Source: Mesaphorura yosii (lineage: Eukaryota; Arthropoda; Collembola; Poduromorpha; Tullbergiidae). Taken from it: 64,000 nt of DNA. The notes under the pieces are model-generated. The model saw nothing but the letters and a program-made list of their open reading frames with translations, was not told the DNA's origin and ran no database searches. The stretch is taken from contig WIXG01000208.1 of assembly GCA_009869945.1 (NCBI GenBank), positions 78,070 to 142,069 of the forward strand, written 5' to 3'. The position numbers were made by a program, and so were the translations under genes. This document shows positions 13,550-25,117 of this stretch, piece after piece (position 1 is the first letter of the stretch; the number at the start of each line of letters is the position of its first letter).

Positions 13550-14692
13550 GGTCAAGATTTGCAGTTTACAGTGATTCCAGTTCTTTACTTTAAACTGCAA
13601 AATATGCACTGCGAAGTTAAGTCAATTATAGCGGCCGTCCGCGCACGGCAGTCCAGATGCCAGGTCCAATTTCTTCCTCCGGATGCAATTTCACGACGCC
13701 AAAATTCGAAGGAACCGTCGAAACTTTCACTCGTCAATTGTTTTCTGGTCCACCGTTTGAATGTTTACAAAAATCCCAAGTTACGATCGGTTGTGTTCAG
13801 TTTGTAATTATCCAGTGTAGTTTTAATGGGCCACGCACTCGGATGGGAAAGTCACTTGCACTCTAAGTCAGGAGCCAATTTGTGCCAGTAATTTTGATGA
13901 AAGTCAATTCCAAGCTGGAATTTGCGACTAAATGTGCAACCAAATTTTTCAAAGTTTCTTTATTTTTGTGGTGAATTTCTTTCCGTCGTGTGCTGCCTGC
14001 CAGTAAGTACTTGAAATCTTGAAGACTTGCTCCAAAACCTTTCAAATAACAACTGACTATCTAAACAACATACTGCTCAAGCTGGGAATGGAAGAGGAAA
14101 GGAACGACGAATCAACAAGCACTGTACCGAGTACCGAACCTTTCAATTTCTACTGCTAACGCTGAATGCGAAATGTGGGCTTCAGTTTGTAGTGATCGGA
14201 CCAAGCCACCTCTGCTTGGTTGAATGCAAAGCAATGCTCTCCTATCGCAAATGCCAGCCTACATTGTATGGCCACTGTCAAGCCGCAGCTTTTGGTCGAA
14301 TTCGAGAAGGGAAGAAGTCAGGCTGCGGCTGCTCTCTGCAAAGTAAATGTGTGAACCAATACAAGAGACCGAGATCGAGAAGCGCGGCTCCGGTTCTTTG
14401 TTCGCTCATAATTAAATCGGCAGTCAATTAACAGTCGGATGGAATTTCAATAATTATATCTTATTTTCAACGTGATTTGACAAACGCAAAACATCTAGAA
14501 AGAAATAAGAAATCGACAAAGTGAGTCAAAGAAACATATCGACAAATTCAACTACATTGAAAAATGAACTTGAACTGAAAAGCTTATTACCTACTTTATT
14601 TTTAAAAAAATCTGAACAGCACATCGACCTTACTAGCAATGGCTTCAACTTTAAACACCAAACATTCTGCGTCAAGACCTTTCAATTAACTT
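13550..14692. other. Spacer between da start and PPIG end
   Basis: This stretch holds the da 5' leader and promoter and the PPIG 3' UTR, both on the minus strand. The only element I can name is the PPIG poly(A) signal at 14595-14600. No coding sequence is supported. Confidence 0.5.
14595..14600 (-). terminator. Poly(A) signal AATAAA for PPIG-like gene
   Basis: A canonical AATAAA on the minus strand lies about 95 bases past the PPIG-like stop codon, a usual spacing for a short 3' UTR. Confidence 0.55.
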
Positions 14693-17600
14693 TTAACTAC
14701 GACTTCGGCTCCGGTTGTAGCCTCCAATCCATCTTTCACGCGACCGCCTCTGCCTGGCACCTCTTCCACCCCAACTCTGTCGCCCTCCATGACGGTCGCG
14801 ATCCCGGTGCGAAGAGCGCGATCGCGACTTGTTTCGTCTACTTCGCGGAGATGATTTACTTCGACTTCGACGACGTCCTTCTCTCGAGCGGCTTTTTGAT
14901 CCGTCCCTGGATTTCTTGTCCTTTGATGAACTTCGGGCTCTTTCCTTGGACTTCGGCTTGGAAAGACTCCTACTCCTGCTCTTAGATTTTTTGCTCGACT
15001 TGCAGGACTCCGAACTACTGCTACTGCTTGAGCTTTTTCTGGCTGTGCGTTTTCGGCTATCTTTGGAGTCGTCTCGCGTGCGTCTTGTCTTAGAACGCGA
15101 CTTTCTCTTTTCCCCACTCAAGCTTCTCCTTTTCCGTTCGGCACTTTGTCTCTCATTGTCACGGTTTCTTCCTCTATCCGGACTCCTGTCCAATTTCGGA
15201 GGTGTCCTCCTGCGTCTTTCTGGGCTTCTTCTTGTCTGTTTTCCTCTGCTCCGGTCAGCAGACTTTCTTCTAACGTCGACCGGGCTTCGGCTCCTTTTAC
15301 GACTTGGATGGTCCCTTGGGTCTCGCCGTGCAGTAACTGCCTTCTCAGAGTCTTTAGCAGGGCTTTTCTTCGAAGGTGAAACTCTTCTATGGTGTGCACT
15401 TCCTTCCCCTTTCTTGGAGTGCTCATTTGTATCTTCATCTCCTGAACTCTCTTCCCAATCTTTGAAGCGTTTCTTCAATAGCTCGCTTCTCAACCTCCGT
15501 TCTTCGTCTTCATTAACAGTTGATCCAAGAATGGCCGGAACCATGGGTTTCTCTTGGCGATCAAAATTTCGAGTTTGGTTGTTGTCATCCCTCGATCCTC
15601 TCCTTTCTGCTCCATGTCCGTGGTTAGATTTCTCGAATTTATCCCTTTTGAACAAATGTTGGTAATAAACGACACCGTCTCCGTTGCCAGTCATTCCGGC
15701 AGAAGCCATTAGAAAAGACTCGATGCTTGGCTTTTCCTTCTGCTGAGGTTCAGCCTTTGAAACGGGACCCGTTACTTCACTGTCGGTTTCACAAACTTTC
15801 TCCTCTTTCACTCTGCTCTCTTCCTGTAACTTATTTTCCTCGTGGCGTTTTTGTCTCTCCTCTTGTCGGCGGCGAAGCTCTTCCTGTCTTTCCAACTTCC
15901 TCTTCTCTTTTTCCTAATTCGAGAAATCAAGAAATCAACAGAAATGAGTGTACATATTCCCACCTCATATTGCAATATTGTACTATCATACCTCGAACTC
16001 TTTTAAGCTAATAGTTTTTCGAGCTTCTGCCTTCCAGTGCGGAGGAGTCACGCTGCGCGATCGACTTCGAGATCGTGATGTTGCTCGAAAGCACTGTACA
16101 AGAATCAAGTTTTAGATTAGTTCTCTGTGTCATGTAGAAGTCAGTAGCCAGCAAGCCAGCCATTATTGCATGACGTACCACACGCCCGCGACCCTTGATA
16201 CGTTTATTATCCCCTCCGCCTCCACCAAATCGGGAGTCCCGAAATCGATTGAAGAAACCTCTTGGCGGACTTCTTCCATCTCTTCGTCCCCTGTCACGTC
16301 GGTCACGATCTCTGCTGTGACTTCTTCTCCTGTCTTTCTTGTCCTTATCCTTATCGTCTTCCTCTTCCTTTTTTGCACGCATCAAGAATCTATTTGGTGG
16401 ATCTGGCGGTATTTCTTTCTCGTCGATATGTGTAACAACGGCCAAAGGATGCATGATCTCCCTAATTAAACCAGTAAAATTATTAATGCTTCGGAACTCA
16501 AGCTCATTAGATAATCTTCTATTAAAGTTCATCAATAATACTTGTCCTCATCCGCGTTTTCGTCGTCCGATATCTCTCCCTCTTCGACTTTTTGCTTCTT
16601 TCCGTCTTCATCATTCGAGCCTTGATCATTGACCTCTCCCGAAGATGCTTCTTCCTTGCGTTTCTTGTCTTCTTTTGCCTTTTTAACTTTCTTTTCTGCA
16701 AAATTAGAAATTGCGCACATGTACTATGGACCTCAAGTAAGGGAGTTCAAATGGAATCAATATGAAGGTAAGAAGATAAGGCAAACCTTTTTTCTTTTTA
16801 AGCAACACAAGTTCTCCACAATTTGCGATCTTCACATCCTGAAGGGGTCTGTTCTTCCTGTCAGTCGGTAATCCCTCTATTTGCTTCACAACTCCATGGC
16901 CACTTACAACACGTCCAAAAACGACGTGAATTCTATTCAAGCGGAAACAGCGAATGAAGTTTATATAGACGAAGAAAATGAAGCAAGAGTTCTTGGATTA
17001 TTTAACTTACCCATTTAAATGCGGAGCAGGTTCAGTAAGTCTAATTCAGAAGAAAGAAGAGAAAAATAGGGTCTGTTATACTTCAATGATCAACTACAAC
17101 ATAAACTTTCGGGCTTCCAAATCAAGTCAATTCTAAACAAAGTAGAAACAGAGAAAGAGGACTTCTGATTATCCAATGTCTTGTTGTGTTAAGTCAATTA
17201 AGTCTCTTTCCTTCTTAACTAGTTTTAGCCAGTCAATGGAAGTACTCCATCAAATCAGACAGAATACAAATTGGATTAACTGAGCATATCATTTTTAACT
17301 TGATTCGGAAGCAGATCAGACATAAATTAATAGAAGATACTTGAGTAGTGAGACACCGAATTGGTTTTTGTCTCGCCACAATGACAACTTAGAATCCACC
17401 TGAAAATCTTAATATTTAGATCTTTCACTAAAACTTAACCATTATGAAATGTAACCTGGTGTGGCAGTTGTATGAAAGGATAATGTAGATTCTTACATAA
17501 AAAACTGCGACCCATTCGTCCCGGGCCCACGGTTCGCCATCGACAGCAAAAATGGTTGATCATGCAGTAGCTCAAAGTTTTCATCTGTAATTGAAATGGC

Positions 17601-18004
17601 AAGACATGAATTCAAAATAGAGAACTGAGATAGCCACAAGAAACTGTTGTTTTCGCTGCATTACCTTCGAAGGTGCCTCCATAAATTGATTCACCACCAG
17701 TACCATTGCCATTTGCGAAATCACCACCTTGTATCATAAAATTCTTCACTACACGATGGAAGACGCTTCCTTTATAGTGCAATGGCTTTTGTGATGTTTT
17801 CCCCAGTCCCTTGTCTCCAGTGCACAGAGCCCTGAAGTTTTCTGCTGTTTTGGGTGTGGTATTCGAATAAAGTTCGAAAACGATGCGACCAGCCGGGATT
17901 CCACCGAGCTCAATGTCAAAGTAGCATCTTGGTTGAACTGAAGCTGATTTGGCATCTCCGGCGCCAGCTTTGGTTGAATCTGACTCCGATCCGTCAATCG
18001 TCAT
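14693..18004 (-). CDS. PPIG: Cyclophilin G-type peptidyl-prolyl isomerase with RS domain
   Basis: Eight exons join in phase: 17665-18004, 17497-17584, 17011-17040, 16787-16932, 16542-16695, 16179-16461, 15992-16093 and 14693-15913. They give 787 residues (from memory human PPIG is about 750). Residues about 31-200 form a complete cyclophilin fold with the active-site block [15 protein letters not shown] and [14 protein letters not shown]. The cyclosporin-contacting tryptophan of CypA is replaced by His ([15 protein letters not shown]), as in large nuclear cyclophilins. Next come a Lys/Glu-rich linker, a conserved [11 protein letters not shown] motif, then SVTPPHWK, and a long Arg/Ser tail ending SRSRSRS. 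Such proteins sit in nuclear speckles, bind the RNA polymerase II tail and SR splicing factors, and isomerise X-Pro bonds. The ATG at 18004 is the first leading straight into the domain; an in-frame non-AUG extension is not needed. Confidence 0.9.
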
Positions 18005-19010
18005 GTTTGCTGCCCTCAGCAAATTAAAAACTTAGTATTAGACACGCTTTAGTCAGCCATCAAAGCAAGAACACAATTGTTTCGCAAAAATCTTAGTGCA
18101 TACGCATACCTGTTTCTTCTTAATTGCCTGAAGCCTAATTTCCGGCGTTCGGTTGTCCAGTTCAATTTGCTGTACTTTGCTTTACAGAAGTCCACTACAC
18201 ACAGTTTTGTGAAACAAACGATGAAAACGGTGCGATGGCGGACACTGATTATGTTTCGTACTGATTTAAGTACTCAAAAGCCGATTTAACGACCAACGCT
18301 ACTGTGCAGGGAAGAGAGGAATGGTAAAATTGCGTTCCATCTTCCATGAGCATAAGCACGATTCTTCTCACTCCCTGTTTTTAACCACAGCGTTCTTTCT
18401 CATTTGACTTTCCTTCTCAATTATATGCTTCGGCTTCCTTGCGTGCCAAGTACTTGTGGAACTTCATGCTCGCAGCAACACAACGTGCTAATAAATGAAT
18501 TGGATACTTCATCATCTCATCGTTGATCGAATTTATTGAATCAACGTAAATTATTAATGGCAGTTTTCTCGTCGCAGTTCGAATTCATAAATATATTGTT
18601 CTAAAGTGGTCTGCTCTTAAATACTTGCAAAAGGTATGTTCCGGCATCTCACTTTGTAACAAAAATACTGACAATCGCTGTTTGGCAGTATGAAATAAGT
18701 TAATTCAGACAATTTCAGGGCGTACTGTACTTACAAATATGCAACATATTACTAATATAGAAACTAACAAACTAATTACAGAGAAGAACTTAGGAGGAAT
18801 ATGAACAAGTTCGCGTCAATTGCGTGATGCAGAATTACCGTCTCTGGAAGTTAGCACACAAGAAAAATAACAAATCTAATGATGGGAAGACAAGTTCTAA
18901 TCCATAGCCCAAATCAGTATGCGGTACCAGATCGAGAACATGAGCAATGAGTTATAGATCAAGTCAAACATTTCGTAGTAATAGAAAATTTAAAAAAGAA
19001 TGCGCTCGTC
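18005..19010. other. Spacer: PPIG leader and 3' UTR of ZNF292-like gene
   Basis: No coding potential is seen. The stretch should contain the PPIG promoter and leader and the 3' UTR of the upstream minus-strand gene. An AATAAA on the minus strand lies at 18532-18537, about 475 bases past that gene's stop. Confidence 0.45.
18532..18537 (-). terminator. Candidate poly(A) signal of ZNF292-like gene
   Basis: AATAAA on the minus strand lies about 475 bases downstream of the stop codon at 19011. It is a plausible 3' end but not unique in this AT-rich spacer. Confidence 0.3.
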
Positions 19011-22000
19011 CTATACATGTGTAGGTTGCAGGTAGCAGTCCAGAGCCGGTGGGCTGACTTCGTCGTCTGTCCCTGAAGGTGATGAAAATTCACCACGGGA
19101 GAAGTCGGTTGTTGGTTCCAGCACCGGACATTCCTTTTCTGTCGGAGAACTTGACAGAGAACAATTGCCATTGCCATCTGATTTGAGGTTGTCAACCAGT
19201 TCTTCGCGTCGTTGATCACAACTGTTAATCAAAGCCTGCAACTTGGTGATGTCGTTAATTCCCGGAGCCCGGACGCTCTCCGGAGGAGACGGATGTGTAG
19301 CATTCAATATTGAATGAGCTTGAGGTGAGCCCTGGCCAACTTCCAGACTCTTGAGCTCTATGATGGAGACATTCAGGCGTGGAACATTCACAAAGCACTC
19401 AAGATTTGAAATATCCATTCCGTGTGAAGTACAGGACTTTGACTGTGGCTGTCCTGCTGCTTCTGACCAAGGCAAAAGGAGAAATCTTTCCTCATCGTTC
19501 TTCGATATCGCATCGTTTCTTGAAAGTTCTGCTGTTTCCACTTCACTTACGGCTATTCGTACTTCTTCCTCGTGGAAAACAATATTGGTATTGACATCAG
19601 GTGCTGGAAACATGGGTTGTAGCGCGTGTGATGATGAGCCAAAATGAGTTTCCGGCTTGGACAATTCAATTGAGAGGGGCAAGGGTACACATTTTATTTC
19701 TTCCAGAGGAGTGCGGCGCGAAACTGTTTTCTTCTTCCACGATGTGTTCATTTCAAAGTCAGAAGTCAGATCAATTTCGACTGCTAAATGAGGTTTGTTC
19801 GTGTTGCTCAGCTCTAAGGGGTTGACATCAATATTGGAATTCATCTCATTATCTTCATTGTTGACAGGAACAACGCTGTAAACCGAGGTTGTCTCTTGGG
19901 AATGGTGCAAGCAATTGCTTTCAGATGCAACAAAGGGTTGATCCTCTGACGGAGATTCTGAATGCAGCACCAAGTGATCTTCTACAGCTTGTGTCACCTC
20001 ATCTTCATCTGCAGTTATAGTAATAGAACTATTGACTGTCGAGTTGTCACCCTCCGGGTCTTCTTCAGGCTTGACAGAATCTTCTTGACCAACAAACCAA
20101 AAAGATTGACTATCACAAGGTTCTTTCGGTTCCGCTACTACGTTTGCCTCTTTCTCTTTCCTTAATTGGAAGTCTTCTACGTCTGCTAGTCTACTTCCTC
20201 TAAGCTTGATCAGTGCGACTACTGCGGCATTCTCAATTTCCGTTGATTCTGCCTTGTCATCTTTCGCGTTTCGGCTTCCATCCGGATCCGACAAATCTCC
20301 AATCAGTTTACTAAATCCTAAACCTTGCTCCCCGGGTTTGAATTCCATTTTTCTGAGGCTTGACCTCAGATAGTTCTCAATATCTTCAACTTCAGCCTCT
20401 TCAGCTTCCACTTCGGGCTCCAGAAAAGTAGGCAGACCTAGTTCTATCGAGTTCGCAGTCGAGCCGTCCCCCAAATTGTCGTCCTGGTCATCGCCGCGGA
20501 CATTATATTCTCCGGACGGTTTTACAGAGTACGTCTCTTTAACTTTGTTAAAGCCACTTTCTTCAATGAGTTTGGTGATCTGATCGCATTCATCCTCTTT
20601 AGATTCTTCGTCTTCGTGTAGCACAGTTGGGTCATATTTCCTCCTCGATTCATCCATGGCATTTGCCGCAAATAGCGGAAGACTTTTAGCTTGATGCACT
20701 TTCTTTTTCGTTGTGGCTTTTTGTTCTTTCAACTGACGAGTCCGTTTTTGACTTGATTTTGACTCACGGAAGCTATCAGATTGGGTCGAGATGCTCTTAT
20801 TAGTAGCATGATCAGTGGTGAAATCCTTCGTTCCTTTTGGATCTGGTACTCTGATTCGCTGTAAACTGGACATCAAGTGAGTGAAAAGAGGAACGTTGCC
20901 GATGACGTTTGTCTTTCCCGATTTCGTAATGGCATTTTTCCTTCCAACCTCAGAATAATCTAAAGCGGTAGGACTATAAGTATGCATGCTGTTAAGACTG
21001 CATTGCAATTGGTCTGCCTTTCTTTGAGAATTAATGGACGGTCGCCGTTCGGGAGCAGCGGGCTGCCTTGATCGCTGTTGAGATTTCCTGGAACTAGTTG
21101 ATTCGGATTCCGATTGAGGATCGACTTTTGACGGGACAGGATTGTCGTCTAGGGAAAGCTTCCGTATTAGTTCTGACGTACTGAACACGATTCTCTGCCC
21201 TTCTTGCACGTCCCTCAGAGCATAAATATCGATTCTTAGTGACTGGAGCGTGCAAAGGGGAAAAGCTTCTGTGAAATTCTCTTCAGTGGCAGGTGGCTTT
21301 GTTCGTTCGTCTTCTCTTTTACGTAAGACACTTATGCGTTTTTTGACCACCTTCCTAACATTTCTCACTCTTACATACTTGCGCTTTTCTACGCTGGGTT
21401 TTGATTTCTTCAGGGCCGGCTCATCTTTAGTCTTAACACCACTGTCTCTGGTTCGTAAAAATCTTTTCCACTCCTTGAAACGTGATTGTGGCTCTTTTTT
21501 TACTGGTTTTCCTTTTGCTTTATCATCGGAATCATCCGCAGTCGGTTCAAAGCCAGCTTCAAAGATCATTTCATCGCCGTAATCTTCCTTCAAGTAACTA
21601 AATTTTGAGTAATCGGGCCTGGCAAATTCCAAATTGTTGAGATCAAGGATTTCAGATCCTCGTGTCTTCAAGTGCTTCGAGCAAAGCGGTTCATAAAATG
21701 ACCAACTGGGTCGAACTGTGTTGAAATTTGACAGTCTTGAATTCGCTGAGACACAAATGAGTGTTTGAAGTGTTGTTTCTGGAATCCCCAATTCCGAAGA
21801 TTTCTTGCTACATGAGACACATTCCCAAACAGTCTTAGTCCAGGCATTCTCATCATTTTCTGAAGTCTGCATATTTCCGGTAGGAGAGCGTCCAGACCGT
21901 TCCTGTGCGAGCTCCTTCAACTTCTTAAATAATTCCTCAGTTGGATTTAAGGAGAAAGCAGTCAAAACAACGTCGAAAGCCATAGCTGGGTCATTCTTGA

Positions 22001-23893
22001 AGGACAGTGCCAATTCTTTATACTCCATGGCTAAAGCCCTTTCTTTTGCTGCTATTTCACCCTTAGATGGGTCTCCTAGACCGCTCATACGCAACTGCTC
22101 AAGCTCATTGCTCTGGTTGGAAAGAGCGTCAACGCACAACTTCACACATTTTGAACGAATTCCAAGCCATTCCAAACCAAACTAGATTCGAAAAGAATAC
22201 TATATTAGTTGATATTTCCCTGCACCGAAGCCCAAAGCATAATCACGTAGTCGCATACTAGATTGGAATATGCATGAAAAAAATTTGCAACTTACTTCCA
22301 TGTTCAGTGCAGCTGCAAAACAAGACAGATAACCCTGGTCTCGGACATTCTTGCAAAGATCATCGATAACTTCAACAGGAAGGATGCTTAAGAACTTCTT
22401 TTCTTCTTCTTTTAAGTTTTCCTGAGCTTCTGGCGTTAAATTGTACATGTGGGCCTTGGAGGCAAAATTAGCTCCGGCAAGATATTTTTGCTGATTGAGT
22501 TTGTAGGTCAATTTCAGCCATTTGGCAGCAGTGGAGAAAATACTTCTAAATACGACTTCAATAATAGCAGCGGTGGGAACAGGAATAGGAGCCGTCACCG
22601 ACTCCCACAATAATTTCTCTACCCATCCCTGAGCTATATCGTCTTTGTATTTCCATCCTTTTTTCCACTTAGTCGCAATTCGATTGCTATCGACGTCAGC
22701 GACTAGTTTGTCGAAAATGTAATCTCGCGTGGCAAGTGAAAACAAGTTGCACACCTGTAAAGCCAGCAGAGATTGTCTCAGTCAGTTAGTTTACTTAGCT
22801 GAGATCTTTCACTAGTGCAATGTTAGTGTTTCAACTATTGACTTACCGATGTTAAGTCTTGATTCAATTTAACACTTAATAAAACAAAGATAGTTCCAAA
22901 CTCTAAGAAGTCGTCCGATGACATTGCGGCGCCTACGTCCTCAATTTTAGGGTTGTCACCGTAAATGCTACGGAATTTTAGAATGGATCCTTGCACTAGG
23001 GCCTTCGCCTTTTGCAGATCATTTGCAACGCACAACCACTCAACACGAATTTTGATAAACTCGCAGTCCTCAACGGTCCACATTTCATTCACTAAAGGAA
23101 CAAACATTTTACAAATTGTGTATTTCAGTCAAAGAAAGTGGAAACAATAAAACTAAATGGTTTCTTTCATCTTGATTTCTTTAATGAAGATCGCTCACTT
23201 ACCTGCTTCCATTTCAACGGCCAATTCAGTTGAGTTGTATATTTTCTCAAGATATGGAGCTGACCATACGTTATACTGAATGATGTGTGCCATACCTTGA
23301 CACATATTCCGGAATCGTTTGTTTCGATCATCACAATCATTGTGGTTGCCCTCTCTTAAAATGAAGTTAGTCAGCTCAGATTTAACGCTTTCTAGAACAA
23401 CCATCCACCCACCGCCAAATACACATTTTGCAGTCACTCTAAAATGGGGAAGGCGTGATAGTTACAATAGCTAGTTAGCGCAATTCATTCTCAGTTTAAA
23501 AAAATCACCCTTACTCTATGAGTAGCAATGGGCTGACGTTGGCACCACTTGCTGTCATGTCTGACTCAGTCCAGTTTCGCCAAATAGGGAGCAAACTCAT
23601 ACAAGAATCAACGCCAAAGTTTCCGCTTTGCTTTATCTGTAATATACTTCTGATTACGAGTTCCTTTTTCTGTTCCAACTCGAACTTCTCCCGCGATTCC
23701 TGCAAGAATTCAAGTGAAAAACATTTTTTATAAATGTTCCAAGACTCGGCAATGGAAGTATAGCGATGTTAGGTCGCTTTACCATGTCCATCATCGACTT
23801 CTCGTCTTTGATGTCGTTCAACAATAAGGGGCGCAATTGCTTGTGTGCGTTGGCTGCCAACTGTACCAAATCGAGCTCTTCGGTATCAGGCAT
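19011..23893 (-). CDS. Large nuclear protein with ZNF292/RLF-like helical N-terminus
   Basis: Six exons join in phase: 23783-23893, 23515-23699, 23203-23438, 22847-23091, 22296-22754 and 19011-22181, giving 1468 residues from the ATG at 23893 (MPDTEELDLVQLAANAHKQL). Residues 1 to about 500 are predicted mainly helical. Their pattern resembles the N-terminal region of vertebrate ZNF292 and RLF (for example IRVEWLCVANDLQKAKALV, and CVKLCVDALS after a hydrophobic helix). A possible degenerate Cys/His unit (WECVSCSKK ... PLCSKHLKT) follows near residue 570. Then come a strongly basic segment at about 645-700, a probable nuclear localisation signal, and an acidic, Ser/Glu-rich tail of over 700 residues. 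No C2H2 array is visible, unlike ZNF292. The gene model is firm; the family assignment is a pattern judgement. Function is unknown, nuclear localisation is inferred, and a DRE lies just upstream. Confidence 0.6.
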
Positions 23894-25117
23894 TTCAAGA
23901 GCTCTCAACACAACCCAAGGACTACGACGACTCGCCTGCCGCCTCGGAGAAAGCCCAGCCGACGGCTTATCGATAGCAATTGAACAATGGCATTATTCAT
24001 TCTCCATTTGTTTTAGAATATTTCTAGTTTTCAGGATACCTAGAATATTAAAGTCATGTGGATTAAATATGCATTTCCTGCTGCATAGCAAGTCAAATTA
24101 CTGATTCATCAATGCGTCACTCTATCAAGGAAGCAAGAACAAGTAAGCATTTTGGCAATTGTAATTACTCACCTCTTCCTTTCTCCAAAAATGTGGGTGG
24201 TCAGAAAATGCCGGATATGAAGAGCATTACCAGACTTACGAGTTACGATGCGACTGCGGAGATATTGCTTTATGCAAGCAATAATTAATTTAACATGTTT
24301 ACAAAACGTTCGTTATTGCAATTATTGCAATGAAATTTATTATAAAGTCGATCTCGAAACTTGTCAAGAAAACAGAAAGTATGAACCTTGGCTCCGTTTG
24401 GAATTTTGTATTTTCAGCATCAATCCTTGCGTACTCGTGCAAGTCAAGTAAGTCACAAACCAAACCACAATATTTACGTGCTCAGGACTTTCACTCCATG
24501 AATACATACAGTTGATTTCAAGAAGTGATTTCTTGACTATGTATTGGTGCAATATTTCAGTACTGCACGCAGTGAAAGCACGAAAATATTGCAGGAAGTG
24601 AAAGCCATGAAATAAAGACACATTTGGTTGCTCGCATCTAGCACATCAAGACAATCAAGAGCGGGTCGGAGTTATTGCGAAGTCTGAACAGAGGATTTGG
24701 GTTTGAGGTAGTCAACTTCGTCATTAAAATATTGTCAAAGGAGTTCGGCACTGCATTGCAGTATACGACTTCCTGGCGGCGTCATTGATTTCTGCCAAAT
24801 ACCTGTTACAGAACCAAGGACCTTGAATTCAAGAATTTACTATTGGATGTTGAACACTTGGATCGAATCGAGTCTATCGAGTAACCACCAGTATTAAAAT
24901 CAGGTTAGAATCATAAAGCATACGGGCAAAACACACAATTGAATTCTGTCGGATTCTAAGTGCATTTGTATTATGCGCAGCCAGAGAATTGCTGCACTGC
25001 AGAGCTTTTAGTCGGGGAATGGCAGACATCCATTGGAATTAACGAAAGACTAACAGAAACAGCGTGAAAGAGGGAAGAGGGTCGAATCTTTAATTCTTAA
25101 GAATCTAGATTTTCAAA
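23894..25117. other. Divergent promoter region between ZNF292-like gene and WDR37
   Basis: The two genes are transcribed away from each other across about 1.2 kb. Apart from the DRE near the left end I see no named element and no coding sequence. A noncoding 5' exon of WDR37 could lie in the right half. Confidence 0.45.
23968..23975. promoter_or_regulatory. DRE core-promoter element TATCGATA
   Basis: The exact palindromic DNA-replication-related element, bound by DREF in flies, lies 75 bases upstream of the ATG at 23893. That is where a TATA-less housekeeping promoter would be expected. It also falls in the 1.2-kb divergent spacer shared with WDR37. Confidence 0.5.

Noticed and set aside
13352-13807. 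151-codon plus-strand frame
   Set aside because: It overlaps the da first coding exon on the other strand, has no motif, and the Daughterless-like N-terminus is read from the minus strand.
14829-15665. 278-codon plus-strand frame rich in Leu and Ser
   Set aside because: It is the antisense shadow of the RS-rich exon of the cyclophilin; Arg/Ser codon bias keeps the opposite strand open. The minus-strand frame has family motifs and exact splice phase.
21250-22185. Plus-strand frames of 110 and 126 codons
   Set aside because: They are opposite-strand shadows of the large last exon of the ZNF292-like gene, which is open for 1057 codons.
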